Both the position numbers and the translations under genes were made by a program. DNA of 64,000 nt from Gemmatimonadota bacterium. GTDB lineage: Bacteria > Gemmatimonadota > Gemmatimonadetes > Gemmatimonadales > Gemmatimonadaceae. The notes below the pieces were generated by a model. It was not told where the DNA came from. It saw only the letters and a list, made by a program, of their open reading frames with translations, and searched no databases. The stretch spans positions 186,001 to 250,000 of the forward strand of contig JAPLKU010000012.1 of NCBI GenBank assembly GCA_026387935.1. The letters are read 5' to 3'. Positions 52,041 through 61,482 of the stretch are shown piece after piece (position 1 is the stretch's first letter; the number at the start of each line of letters is the position of its first letter).

Positions 52041-53447
52041 ATGAGCCAGCATGCTGCATTCCGCCGGCGCCTCGGTCGGGCGACGGGACTGCTCGCGGTG
52101 GGAACCTTTACCCTGTTCTCGCTCGCGTGCGTGGACGCAAAGGAAAACCTCCTCACGGCGGTTGACCCTGACCTTATCAACCCGCAGGACGTACTCTCGC
52201 CTGACGGAGCGAACGCACTCCGCCTCGGCACGCTCTCGCGCCTCCGAACCGCTACGGCTGCGAGCGATGGCGACTGGCTCTTCGGCGGCCTGCTGGCCGA
52301 CGAATGGTCAACCAGTTCGACGTTCGTACAGAACGACGAAGCCGACGAGCGGAGTATGTTGGAGAATAACGGCACGGTCACTTCGTTCTACCGGAACCTG
52401 AATCAGGTCCGCACCGCAGCCAATCAGGCGATTGCGGCGCTGAGGATTTATGCGCCGACGCCGGCGTCGAACATCGCCGAGATGTATTTCGCGCGAGCGT
52501 TCGTCGAGATGCAGCTGGCGCAGGACTTCTGTAGTGGCCTCAGCGTGTCGGACGGTGCCAACAACGTGGCCGGCGGTCCGCTGACAAACGATCAGGTGTT
52601 CAACATGTCGCTGGCGTCGTACGATTCAGCGATTGCGATCGCGACGGCGACGGATGCCGCCACGGTTCTGATCAAGAATTCCGCGATGGTTGGCAAGGCG
52701 AGGGCGTACATCGGCCTGAACAATCACGCGGCCGCTGTTGCGCTTGTGGCTGCTATTCCCACCACGTTTACCTACGACGTCACCTTCGCGACGTCGAGCG
52801 GCGACAACATCCTCTGGTCGCAGCCGGCCAGTTCCCGTCGGTACACGGTAGGCGACTCGCTCGAGGGCAACGCCCGCAACCTCGTGTTGACGGGTGCCAT
52901 TCCGTTCTTCTCGGCCAAGGATCCCCGCCTCCCGGTGGTGTACACGACATCTGGAACGGGCGGCAAGGACACGCTCCGTTCGCAGGACGGCCTGACATTC
53001 TCGCGTACCACCACGCTCTGGGGCCGCACGACGAGCGTCCCAATCGTAAACGGCATCGATGCCCGAATGGTCGAGGCGGAAGCCAAGGCCAAGGCCGGTG
53101 ATGCGGCCGGTTCGCTGGCCATCCTCAACGCGCTCCGGGCAGCACCGCCGAAGCTCGGGGATGTGCAGGCGACGGCAGCACAGCTGCCGCCCCTGACAGC
53201 GGCGGCCACGACGGCCGCTGCGATTGATCAGTTCTTCCGTGAGAAGGCCTTCTGGACCTTCAGCCGCGGCCAGCGCCTGAGCGATGTTCGTCGCCTGATG
53301 CGCCAGTACGGCCGCTCTCAGGCCTCGACGTACCCGACGGGCCAACACTACCGTGGTCTGCCGTACGGCACGGACGTGGTCTTCCAGGTGCCCACGGACG
53401 AACGCAACAACCCGAAAAGCACGGGCTGCACCAACCGCCTCCCGTAA
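52041..53447 (+). CDS. SusD/RagB-family outer-membrane lipoprotein
   Basis: 468 aa. Lipobox FSLAC with Cys30, then an all-helical TPR-like SusD fold (YRNLNQVRTAANQAIAAL, YFARAFVEMQLAQDFC, AMVGKARAYIGLNN). EAEAKAKAGDAAGSLAILNALR and the C-terminal REKAFWTFSRGQRLSDVRRL resemble SusD C-termini. It is the surface lid for the upstream transporter. GAGGA lies about 12 bases before ATG 52041. The protein ends in NPKSTGCTNRLP. Moderate divergence from Bacteroidota SusD. Confidence 0.87.
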   Translation: MSQHAAFRRRLGRATGLLAVGTFTLFSLACVDAKENLLTAVDPDLINPQDVLSPDGANALRLGTLSRLRTATAASDGDWLFGGLLADEWSTSSTFVQNDEADERSMLENNGTVTSFYRNLNQVRTAANQAIAALRIYAPTPASNIAEMYFARAFVEMQLAQDFCSGLSVSDGANNVAGGPLTNDQVFNMSLASYDSAIAIATATDAATVLIKNSAMVGKARAYIGLNNHAAAVALVAAIPTTFTYDVTFATSSGDNILWSQPASSRRYTVGDSLEGNARNLVLTGAIPFFSAKDPRLPVVYTTSGTGGKDTLRSQDGLTFSRTTTLWGRTTSVPIVNGIDARMVEAEAKAKAGDAAGSLAILNALRAAPPKLGDVQATAAQLPPLTAAATTAAAIDQFFREKAFWTFSRGQRLSDVRRLMRQYGRSQASTYPTGQHYRGLPYGTDVVFQVPTDERNNPKSTGCTNRLP

Positions 53448-53470
53448 CCTTTGGGCAGGCCAATCGTTTG

Positions 53471-53508
53471 AAGGGGCGGCGAGGTGATCCTCGCCGCCCC
53501 TTTGTTTT
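53471..53508 (+). terminator. Strong terminator after susD
   Basis: Perfect 14-bp stem AAGGGGCGGCGAGG (53471-53484) with CCTCGCCGCCCCTT (53489-53502), TGAT loop, then TTTGTTTT (53501-53508). Best intrinsic terminator in the window. Confidence 0.93.
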
Positions 53509-53569
53509 ACGCCATACCCAGCGCCCGGGTGCGGCCCCAAAGCCCCGTAGGTGTCGAAATGCCAATAGC

Positions 53570-53598
53570 TTGCCGCACCATAAGGCGCTGGCTAGGTT
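53570..53598 (+). promoter_or_regulatory. Possible promoter for the mre operon
   Basis: TTGCCG 53570-53575, 17-base spacer, TAGGTT 53593-53598, about 80 bases before the mreB ATG. Confidence 0.45.
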
Positions 53599-53677
53599 TC
53601 AGCCACTTGGACGTTCCCGCACCTGCCGATCCCTGCCTCCGGCCGCTCTCCCAAAGGGCCGAACGAGTCATTAGATA

Positions 53678-54715
53678 ATGCGTTGGCCTTTTTTCAAATC
53701 TGGATCGTTCTTTCCGGCCAGCGCGATCGCAGTGGATTTGGGTACCGCCAATACGCTCATCTACGTCAAGGGCGAAGGCATTGTACTGAACGAACCGTCC
53801 GTCGTGGCGCTCGACCGCGAATCGAGAAAGATCAAGGGCGTTGGCCTCGAGGCGAAGCGCATGCTCGGTCGTACGCCAGAAGGTGTGATCGCCGTGCGTC
53901 CGATGAAGGACGGCGTGATCGCCGATTTTGACGTCACCGAAAAAATGCTGCGGCACTTTCTCGAGCTGATTATCGAGAAGCACATCTTTCGTGTAAAGCC
54001 GCGCGTGATCGTCTGCGTTCCCTCTGGCATCACTGAAGTGGAACGCCGTGCCGTGCGCGACTCGGCGCTTGGCGCCGGTGCCAAGGAAGTGTACATGGTG
54101 GCCGAGCCGATGGCCGCGGCGATTGGCGTGGGCCTGCCGGTGGAGACGCCGACAGGCAACATGGTCATTGACATCGGCGGCGGAACCACGGAAATCGCCG
54201 TGATCGCGCTGAGCGGAATTGTCAGCGACACCTCCATTCGCGTGGGCGGTGACGAAGTGGACGTGGCGATCGTACAGTTCATGCGCAAGAGCTACAATCT
54301 CCTTATCGGTGAGCCGACGGCAGAACTGATCAAGATTCAGATTGGATCGGCCGCGCCGTTGGGCGAAGAGAAGGAAATGGAAGTGAAGGGTCGCGATCTC
54401 GTCTCTGGCATTCCGAAGACGGTGCGTGTGCACTCCGCGGAAATTCGCGAGGCGATTCAAGAGCCGGTGCAGCAGATCGTGGACGCCGTGCGTCGCGCGC
54501 TGGAAATCACGCCGCCGGAGTTGGCCAGCGACATCGTGGACCGCGGCATTGTGATGACCGGCGGCGGCGCGCTGATTCGTGGACTCGACATCGTCCTCAC
54601 GCAGGAGACGGGACTCCCGATTCATATGGACGAGGATCCGCTGACCTGCGTCGTGCGCGGCTGCGGCCGGATTCTGGACGACGAAGAGAAGTACTGGTCG
54701 GTTCTGACGACCTGA
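53678..54715 (+). CDS. mreB: Rod-shape protein MreB
   Basis: 345 aa actin homologue. [19 protein letters not shown] (ATP phosphate 1), [40 protein letters not shown] (phosphate 2) and [15 protein letters not shown] (adenosine). Forms membrane filaments that guide lateral wall synthesis. The N-terminal RWPFFK may be the membrane-binding helix. Start of mreB-mreC-mreD-mrdA-rodA, so the cell is probably rod-shaped or at least elongates with this machine. Confidence 0.97.
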   Translation: MRWPFFKSGSFFPASAIAVDLGTANTLIYVKGEGIVLNEPSVVALDRESRKIKGVGLEAKRMLGRTPEGVIAVRPMKDGVIADFDVTEKMLRHFLELIIEKHIFRVKPRVIVCVPSGITEVERRAVRDSALGAGAKEVYMVAEPMAAAIGVGLPVETPTGNMVIDIGGGTTEIAVIALSGIVSDTSIRVGGDEVDVAIVQFMRKSYNLLIGEPTAELIKIQIGSAAPLGEEKEMEVKGRDLVSGIPKTVRVHSAEIREAIQEPVQQIVDAVRRALEITPPELASDIVDRGIVMTGGGALIRGLDIVLTQETGLPIHMDEDPLTCVVRGCGRILDDEEKYWSVLTT

Positions 54716-54749
54716 CCAGCCGCACCAGCAACCGCTCGCGAGCGAACTC

Positions 54750-55739
54750 GTGGCCAGAGCCGCGCGGACCGATGCCCGAGTCGACATTGCCGTAGGCGCC
54801 GCATGCGTCGTGGCTGCGCTCGTCTGCATGGCGCTGCCAACCTCCACGCGCGACGCATTTGCGGCCGTGTTGCGCACGACCGTCATGGCGCCCTTGGTGA
54901 GCATGCAACAGCGGGCGGAACTCGGGCGACGCACATTCGCGGCGCACGATGCGTCGGTGCGCGTTGCCGATTCCGTGGCACTCCGGTCACTCAGGCTGCA
55001 GGGCATCGAGCAGGAGAATGAGCGGCTCCGTGCGCTCCTTGGACTCGGCGCGGCGCTCAAATGGGGCTTTGTGCCGGCCGAGATGCTTCGCGGACGCGGG
55101 TTGGGCGATGAACAATCCATGTCGCTCTCGGTGGGCCGGCGGGCGGGCGTAGAGCCGCTGTCTCCGGTGGTTTCTGAGGACGGCATCGTCGGGCTGGTTG
55201 AGCGCGCAGACGCGAACATGGCGACGGCAATCACCTGGCAGCATCCCGAGTTTCGGGTCAGTGGCATGTCCACTGACGGCGAGGCCTACGGACTCGTGCA
55301 GGCCCATGGTGGGACCGGCGCCGATCGCTACTTCCTCGAGCTGCGCGGCGTATTGCTGCGGAGTCAGCTCAGGCCGGGCGCGCTGGTGATCACGGACGGA
55401 CTTGGCGGCGTATTTCCGCGCGGCATTCCCATCGGCACCGTGGTGCAGGAATTGAAGGCACCGGACCAGTGGGCCCGGAGCTACCTGATTCGTCCCGCGG
55501 CGTCCCTGTCGAACATCGGTTCGGTGCTCGTGTTGCGCCCTGACCGAGCGCGCGCCGGCGTTGAAGGCGTCTGGACGAATGCCGCGAGCTCCGATTCTGC
55601 AGCGAAGCGTATTGTGTCGGCGATTGATTCCATCGCGCGTCTCACCGGCGACTCCAATACCGTGCGGCAGCGCCGGGCCATCGCAGACAGCGTGCGCATG
55701 CGGCTCTCGCGCGACAGCCTGAAGAAGCGCATCCCATGA
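54750..55739 (+). CDS. mreC: Rod-shape protein MreC
   Basis: 329 aa. One N-terminal membrane helix (about 13-30), a coiled-coil (residues about 50-92; RLQGIEQENERLRALLGL), then the two beta-barrel domains (VSEDGIVGLVERAD, ALVITDGLGGVFPRGIPIGT is the MreC signature stretch). A 60-residue Ser/Arg/Ala-rich tail follows the fold. GTG 54750 chosen for the normal N-terminus. Periplasmic activator of PBP2-RodA. Confidence 0.92.
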   Translation: MARAARTDARVDIAVGAACVVAALVCMALPTSTRDAFAAVLRTTVMAPLVSMQQRAELGRRTFAAHDASVRVADSVALRSLRLQGIEQENERLRALLGLGAALKWGFVPAEMLRGRGLGDEQSMSLSVGRRAGVEPLSPVVSEDGIVGLVERADANMATAITWQHPEFRVSGMSTDGEAYGLVQAHGGTGADRYFLELRGVLLRSQLRPGALVITDGLGGVFPRGIPIGTVVQELKAPDQWARSYLIRPAASLSNIGSVLVLRPDRARAGVEGVWTNAASSDSAAKRIVSAIDSIARLTGDSNTVRQRRAIADSVRMRLSRDSLKKRIP

Positions 55740-55758
55740 GCGCCGACGCGGTGCTGGC

Positions 55759-56244
55759 ATGAACATCTCCCGGTCGTTCTGGACGGCGGCGTGGCTCGCC
55801 TCGCTCATGGTGCTGCACTTCACACTGCGGCCCATGCTGGACTGGCGCGTGCAGGTGGACTTCCTGATCATCGCGCTCCTCTTGGTCGCGGTCACCGCTC
55901 GCCCCGCCATAGCGGCCTTCTTCGGGTTCGCGCTCGGTATGGTGACCGATTCGCTCACTCCCGCGGCGTTCGGTGCCGGTGCGCTGGCGATGACGCTCGT
56001 GGGTTTCGCCTCGAGTTGGCTCAAGTCCGCGTTCTTTACCGAAAACCTGATGCTCAACGCCGGGTTCGTTTTTCTCGGCAAGTGGGCGTTTGACGTCATC
56101 TACATTCTGGCGGAGCACCGGCTTGGTGGCGTTGATCTCGTAGCGCAGTTGCTCCTCTGGTCGCCGCTGTCGGCGGTACTCACTGCCGTTGTGGGGTTGG
56201 GAGTGTTGGTGGTGTCGCGGCCTCCGGCCACGAAGCGGAGATGA
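55759..56244 (+). CDS. mreD: Rod-shape protein MreD
   Basis: 161 aa, five or six membrane helices. VDFLIIALLLVAVTARP and FGFALGMVTDSLTPAAFGAGAL fit MreD (the D-x-x-x-P/G loop). Low primary conservation in the family, so the position between mreC and mrdA carries much weight. Overlaps mrdA by 4 bases. Confidence 0.85.
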   Translation: MNISRSFWTAAWLASLMVLHFTLRPMLDWRVQVDFLIIALLLVAVTARPAIAAFFGFALGMVTDSLTPAAFGAGALAMTLVGFASSWLKSAFFTENLMLNAGFVFLGKWAFDVIYILAEHRLGGVDLVAQLLLWSPLSAVLTAVVGLGVLVVSRPPATKRR

Positions 56245-58034
56245 AGTTCCATCCAAACGAGGTCCAGGCCCGTTCGCGGGCGGCGGCAGGTACGCTCTTT
56301 CTCGCGATGGTGTTTCTCGTAGGATCGTTTTTTCGTGCTCAGGTCGTTCAGCACGCCAGTTACCTGTTGAAGTCCGAGGAGAATCGGTTGCGCGAGGTGC
56401 CGCTCCCCGCGCAGCGAGGCATGATCCGCGATCGACGCGGCGCCGTGATCGCCGAAAACGTTCCCGGGTACACCGTCTCGGTGCTCTCGCCGCGGCAAGA
56501 TTCATTGCGCGCGGTGCTCGCCCGCGTGGCGACGGTGATCCCGATATCACCGGAACAGACAGATCTTGCCCTGCGGCGATTTCGACGAAGTGCGAATCGC
56601 CCAACGGTGATCCTGAACAGCGCCTCGTTCGACATCGTGAGCAGGCTTGAGGAGCACCGATTGCTCTTTCCGGGACTGATCATTCAGCAAACGCCGAAGC
56701 GGTTCTATCCTGATGGTCCGGCAGTGGCATCCCTCGTGGGATATACCGGCGAGGTGACGGAAGCCGAGTTGGCGACGGCGGCGTACCTCGGGTACAAGCC
56801 GGGTCAGCAGGTTGGGCGAGTCGGGCTCGAGCGCCAATACGAGCAGCGTTTGCGCGGTCACGAGGGTGTCCGGTTCGTGGAAGTGGACGCTCGCGGCCGG
56901 GTGGTTCGCGACGCCGACACCCGTGATGTCGTGTTGCCGGAACCCGCAACGCCTCTCAACACCAACATTGACCTGGACCTCCAGCGCTTCGTTGCCGGAA
57001 TCTTTGGCGATTCACTCACCGGCGCTGCGGTGGCGCTCGACCCCGTGACCGGTGATGTGCTCGCTCTGCATAGCGGCCCGTCATTCGATCCGAACAGGTT
57101 CATTGGTGGTGTGTCGTCCGCGTACTACGAACAGCTGCGCAATGATCCTCGCCGGCCACTGCTCAACAAGGCAACGCAGGGGCGGTACCCGCCGGGCTCG
57201 ACCTGGAAACTCGCGACGGCCGTTACCGCGCTGGAACTCGGCCTGGTGAGGATGGACGAGCACATGCAGGTGCCGTGCACCGGCGCGTATCAGTACGGCA
57301 ACCGTCCCTTCAAGTGCCATCTCGCGAAGGGCCACGGGTCATTGACACTCGCCCAGGCCATCGAGCAGTCGTGTGACGTGTACTTCTATCAGCTGGGTCT
57401 CAAGATCGGGCTCGACCGTCTGATCGCCGGCGGAATCAAGCTGGGCGCTGGAAGTCGCTCAGGCGTTGACTTGCCCAATGACAACCGGCCGTTCTATCCA
57501 ACAGAGCCAGTTGCCGAGTACTTCAATCGCAAATACGGTCCGGCCGGTTGGTCCGGGCAGGGGCCGTCGCTCAGTCTTTCTATTGGTCAGGGCGAGAACA
57601 CGCAAACCGTCATTGGCCTCGCGAAGTTCTACACGGCGCTCGCCATGGGTGGTGAGGCCGTCGCGCCGCGCATCGTGCGTGGGGATCCGATCAAATCACG
57701 GATCTTTGACCTCGACAGCGCGACGCTCGCGGGCCTGCGCGATGCGCTCACGGGCGTCGTCTCGCGCGGCACGGCTGCATCGGCCCGGATTCAGGGCGTA
57801 GTGATGGCCGGGAAAACGGGCACGGCGCAGAGCGGAAAAGTCGTCGCCGGCAAGGAGCTGAATCATGCGTGGTTCGCCGGCTTCGCGCCGGCGGATGCGC
57901 CGCGCATCGTGGTGGCCGTCATGCTCGAGTTTGGCGGTCATGGTCCGCGCGCGGCGCACATCGCATCGAAAATCATCGAGCACTATTTGCGTGCCGCGCC
58001 GGTCACCTTCATCAAGACGGAAGGGGAGTGGTGA
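56241..58034 (+). CDS. mrdA: Penicillin-binding protein 2 (elongation transpeptidase)
   Basis: 597 aa. N-terminal membrane anchor (about 12-30), dimerisation domain (RGMIRDRRGAVIAENVPGYTV-type segment, 52-72), transpeptidase with PPGSTWKL (SxxK nucleophile), SCD (SxN-type motif, as in PBP2) and KTGTAQ (KTG). Cross-links peptidoglycan with RodA during side-wall growth. Coupled on both sides (ATGA with mreD, GTGA with rodA). Confidence 0.95.
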   Translation: MKFHPNEVQARSRAAAGTLFLAMVFLVGSFFRAQVVQHASYLLKSEENRLREVPLPAQRGMIRDRRGAVIAENVPGYTVSVLSPRQDSLRAVLARVATVIPISPEQTDLALRRFRRSANRPTVILNSASFDIVSRLEEHRLLFPGLIIQQTPKRFYPDGPAVASLVGYTGEVTEAELATAAYLGYKPGQQVGRVGLERQYEQRLRGHEGVRFVEVDARGRVVRDADTRDVVLPEPATPLNTNIDLDLQRFVAGIFGDSLTGAAVALDPVTGDVLALHSGPSFDPNRFIGGVSSAYYEQLRNDPRRPLLNKATQGRYPPGSTWKLATAVTALELGLVRMDEHMQVPCTGAYQYGNRPFKCHLAKGHGSLTLAQAIEQSCDVYFYQLGLKIGLDRLIAGGIKLGAGSRSGVDLPNDNRPFYPTEPVAEYFNRKYGPAGWSGQGPSLSLSIGQGENTQTVIGLAKFYTALAMGGEAVAPRIVRGDPIKSRIFDLDSATLAGLRDALTGVVSRGTAASARIQGVVMAGKTGTAQSGKVVAGKELNHAWFAGFAPADAPRIVVAVMLEFGGHGPRAAHIASKIIEHYLRAAPVTFIKTEGEW

Positions 58035-59278
58035 GGCGGAACATCGCGGTCGACTATCCGCTGGCGCTGCTCGCGCTTGGGCTCTCGTTGGCGGGCGTGG
58101 CGACGGTCTATTCGGCTGGCCAGACGGATGTGTCGACCGGATTGGTGAACCTCTGGCGCACACAGGCGCTGTATCTCGCACTCGGGCTTGGCGCCGCGTG
58201 GATCGTGAGCCGTGTGACAGTGCGCATGCTCGACTATCTCACGCCGGCGATTTACGGTACCACGATTGCCGTGCTGACGCTGCTCCTCTTCGTCGGGCGC
58301 GGCGCGGGCACCGGTCAGCACACGAAGAGCTGGATCTACATCGGTGACGTTTCAATCGGGCAGCCGTCGGAACTCGCGAAGATCGCCGTGGTTCTCATGC
58401 TGGCCAAGGTGCTTTCTGTGCGTGGCGAAACCCCGTCCACGCTGAAGGAATTTTGGCGCCCGGCGCTGGTGGTAGGTGCCCCCTGGCTGCTGATCATGCT
58501 GCAGCCGGACCTGGGCACGGGCTTGGTGTTCATCGGCGTGTTCTTTGCGATGCTCTTCTGGGCGGGGACTGACTGGCGCCTGCTCGTGCTGGCGGCCAGT
58601 CCGGTGGTGAGCCTGGTCCTGGCCTTCAGCACAGGGCTCTGGGGCGCCTGGTTCCTCCTCATGCTCGCGCTGGTGCTGTGGGTGAAGCCGTTCATTCTCG
58701 AGTCTATTGCCGTCGTTGCGGCCAACCTCGTCATGGGCGTCGTCGCCCCGATTGTTTGGTCACGATTGAGCGCGTATCAGCAGCGGCGACTGCTCGTCTT
58801 CCTGGATCCTTCCAGCGATCCACTCATGGGCGGCTGGCACGTCATGCAGTCCCAGGTCGCCATCGGCTCCGGCGGCTGGTTGGGAAAGGGTTTTACCGCG
58901 GGGTCGCAGAAACGACTCGGCTATCTCCCTGAGCAACAGACTGATTTTATCTTCCCCGTCGTTGGCGAAGAACTCGGCTTTCTTGGCGTGGTACTCGTGC
59001 TCGGCCTCTTCGCCTGGCTCATGATGCGGTGCATCCGCGTCGCCGGCCGATCCAAGAACCCCTTCGCGAGCCTGGTGGCGTTTGGGCTCGTATCCATGAT
59101 TTTCGTGCACGTCCTGATCAACGTGGGCATGACAATCGGCGTCATGCCGATCACGGGAATCCCGCTTCCATTCTTCAGCTTCGGCGGCTCGTTCATGCTT
59201 GCCTGTTGGCTGGCCATGGGGCTTATGATCCGCCTCTCAGTGGAAGGCCGGGGACGCGCCGACACCTTCGTGATCTGA
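58031..59278 (+). CDS. rodA: Peptidoglycan glycosyltransferase RodA
   Basis: 415 aa SEDS protein with about ten membrane helices. SWIYIGDVSIGQPSELAKIA, LQPDLGTGLVF (catalytic Asp region), AIGSGGWLGKGFTAGSQKRL, PEQQTDFIFPVVGEELGFLG and ITGIPLPFFSFGGSFM are SEDS motifs. GTG 58031 overlaps the mrdA stop; an open frame upstream runs through mrdA and is rejected. Polymerises glycan strands from lipid II. Confidence 0.95.
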   Translation: MRRNIAVDYPLALLALGLSLAGVATVYSAGQTDVSTGLVNLWRTQALYLALGLGAAWIVSRVTVRMLDYLTPAIYGTTIAVLTLLLFVGRGAGTGQHTKSWIYIGDVSIGQPSELAKIAVVLMLAKVLSVRGETPSTLKEFWRPALVVGAPWLLIMLQPDLGTGLVFIGVFFAMLFWAGTDWRLLVLAASPVVSLVLAFSTGLWGAWFLLMLALVLWVKPFILESIAVVAANLVMGVVAPIVWSRLSAYQQRRLLVFLDPSSDPLMGGWHVMQSQVAIGSGGWLGKGFTAGSQKRLGYLPEQQTDFIFPVVGEELGFLGVVLVLGLFAWLMMRCIRVAGRSKNPFASLVAFGLVSMIFVHVLINVGMTIGVMPITGIPLPFFSFGGSFMLACWLAMGLMIRLSVEGRGRADTFVI

Positions 59279-59337
59279 CGGCATTACGCCTGCTGAACAG
59301 TCGCCAGCGGGGCGTCCGGGGCCGTAGATTTCTCCAA

Positions 59338-60201
59338 ATGGTTTGGTTCAGAAAGGAAAGGAAGCCGCGTCAGCCGCTCCGCGCGCGCCTCGAGATTCCC
59401 GCAGACGTTTTTGAGAAGTGTGAGTCGTGCGGGCATACGGATTCTCGTGACGCGTTCCAGAAGCAGCTGAACGTCTGCCCGAGCTGCGACTTTCATCGCA
59501 GGCTACGGGCGATTGAGTTCACCACGATACTCCTCGACGACGGCACCATCGAGGAAATCGAGCCGTCCCTCAAGTCCAAGGATCCGCTCGGCTTTCCCGA
59601 CTACGAGGCCCGCCTCAAGCGCGCCCGAGAAAAGGCCGGCGATGGGGACGCCATCCTGACCACCAGCGGGACCATGGACGGCATGCCGGTAAATCTCGGC
59701 GTCATGGACTTCGCGTTCATGGGCGGTTCGATGGGCTCGGTGGTGGGCGAAAAAATCGCTCGGCTCGGACAGCACAGCCTCGAGAAGAAGTTCCCGCTGA
59801 TCATTGTTTCCGCCTCTGGCGGTGCACGCATGCAGGAGGGCGTGCTCTCCCTCATGCAGATGGCCAAGACATCGGCGGTACTCTCGCAGCTCGCGGAGCG
59901 CCGGATTCCATACGTCTCGATTCTTACGAATCCCACGACAGGTGGCGTGAGTGCCAGTTTTGCCATGCTGGGCGATGCAATTCTTGCAGAGCCTGGCGCC
60001 GTGATCGGGTTCGCTGGCCCACGCGTGATCAAGCAGACGCTGGGACAGGACCTGCCCGAAGGATTTCAGACGGCAGAGTTTCTCCTCGAGCACGGCATGG
60101 TGGACTCGGTCGTCCATCGGCGCGAGCTGAAGCGGACCATCGGCCAACTCCTTCGCCATATGAGCGGCAAGCCCGCCGCGACGGGGTGGGCATCGGTCTG
60201 A
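59338..60201 (+). CDS. accD: Acetyl-CoA carboxylase carboxyltransferase subunit beta
   Basis: 287 aa. N-terminal zinc ribbon C28-x2-C31...C47-x2-C50, then the crotonase-fold domain (VMDFAFMGGSMGSVVGEKI, SASGGARMQEGVLSLMQMAK, TNPTTGGVSASFAMLGD, IGFAGPRVIKQTL). Works with AccA (not in the window) in fatty-acid synthesis. ATG 59338, 59 bases after rodA. Distinct from pccB, so the organism has both acetyl- and propionyl-type carboxyltransferases. Followed by folC, the common accD-folC pair. Confidence 0.95.
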   Translation: MVWFRKERKPRQPLRARLEIPADVFEKCESCGHTDSRDAFQKQLNVCPSCDFHRRLRAIEFTTILLDDGTIEEIEPSLKSKDPLGFPDYEARLKRAREKAGDGDAILTTSGTMDGMPVNLGVMDFAFMGGSMGSVVGEKIARLGQHSLEKKFPLIIVSASGGARMQEGVLSLMQMAKTSAVLSQLAERRIPYVSILTNPTTGGVSASFAMLGDAILAEPGAVIGFAGPRVIKQTLGQDLPEGFQTAEFLLEHGMVDSVVHRRELKRTIGQLLRHMSGKPAATGWASV

Positions 60202-60208
60202 GCGCGCT

Positions 60209-61474
60209 GTGAAATCGTATCACGATGCGCTCGACTTTCTCTTCGCCCGGACTACCGGCGCGTGGAAGCTGGGTCTCGAGCGGGTTGATGCCTTTCTCGA
60301 TCTGCTCGGCAATCCACACCGCGAAGTGCCGTCACTCCATGTGGCCGGCACGAATGGAAAGGGCAGCGTGTGCGCCGGGCTTGAGGCGGTGCTCCGTGCG
60401 CAGGGGCTTCGTGTCGGCAAATACACGTCGCCCCACCTCGTGGATTTCCGGGAACGGTTTCTCGTGAACGGCGAACCGGTTCCCGCAGAGCAGATTGTGG
60501 AGTTCGTGGGCCGTTGGACGCCGGAGGTTGAACGGCTCGGCGCGACCTTTTTTGAAGCGACGACCGCAATGGCCTTCGAGTTCTTCAAAACGGCGAAGGT
60601 TGACATCGCCGTGATCGAAACCGGGCTCGGTGGGCGGCTCGACGCGACGAATGTGATCACGCCATTGGTTGCAGGGGTGACGAATATCGGAATCGACCAC
60701 GTTGACTATCTCGGCGCCACGCTCGAACTGATCGCGGCAGAGAAGGCCGGCATTTTCAAGCGCGGTGTGCCGGCGGTGATTGGCGAGCCGGACCGTCGGG
60801 TTGCCGCCTTGCTGGCCGAGATGGCGCAGGCGGCGGGCGCCTTGCCCATTACCCATACGTTCGCTGCGGCGGAGCCTTCGGATGTGCACGTAGACGCCTC
60901 CGGCACGAGCTTCAGGCTCGGCGGCCGGCCATGGCACACGCCGCTGGTCGGCGCGCATCAGGCGGCGAACGCGGCCGTCGCGCTCGCGATGATCGAGGCG
61001 TTGCCGACAGCGATGCGGCCGACGGATGCCATCGCTGCGCAGGGAATCCGGCAAACGGTGTTGCCTGGAAGGTTCCAACAATCAGGGAAGTACCTCTTTG
61101 ACGTCGCGCACAATCCGGCCGGCGCGCTGGTCCTGGCGGAGGTGCTGCGTACGGTTCGTCCCAAGGCACCGCTCGTCGCCGTGCTCTCCGTGCTCAGCGA
61201 CAAGGATTGGCGAGGCATCATGGATGTGCTTTCGCCCGTCGTGGATTCGTTCATTCTGACGGTTGCGCCGACCTCTCCGGCGAGCCGGACCTGGAGTCTT
61301 CCGGACCCCCTCAGCTATGCTCGAGAAAAGGGCTGGAAAGCGGTCGTCCACCGTGACTTTGACCGGGCACTTGTGCGGGGGGCCGAGGAGGGCGCCACGG
61401 TGCTGATTACCGGGTCATTTCACACTGTGGGAGACGCGATGGATCGGCTGGAGGTATCACCGACCGCCGGGTAA
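60209..61474 (+). CDS. folC: Dihydrofolate synthase / folylpolyglutamate synthase
   Basis: 421 aa Mur-ligase-like enzyme. HVAGTNGKGSV (44-54) is the P-loop; YTSPHLVDFRERF, FEATTAMAFEFF, ETGLGGRLDATNV, ITNIGIDH-like VTNIGIDHVDYLG, and PGRFQQ with FDVAHNPAGA near the ADP site. Adds glutamate to dihydropteroate and folates. GTG 60209 starts 7 bases after accD. Confidence 0.94.
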   Translation: MKSYHDALDFLFARTTGAWKLGLERVDAFLDLLGNPHREVPSLHVAGTNGKGSVCAGLEAVLRAQGLRVGKYTSPHLVDFRERFLVNGEPVPAEQIVEFVGRWTPEVERLGATFFEATTAMAFEFFKTAKVDIAVIETGLGGRLDATNVITPLVAGVTNIGIDHVDYLGATLELIAAEKAGIFKRGVPAVIGEPDRRVAALLAEMAQAAGALPITHTFAAAEPSDVHVDASGTSFRLGGRPWHTPLVGAHQAANAAVALAMIEALPTAMRPTDAIAAQGIRQTVLPGRFQQSGKYLFDVAHNPAGALVLAEVLRTVRPKAPLVAVLSVLSDKDWRGIMDVLSPVVDSFILTVAPTSPASRTWSLPDPLSYAREKGWKAVVHRDFDRALVRGAEEGATVLITGSFHTVGDAMDRLEVSPTAG

Positions 61475-61482
61475 CTTTCGGG

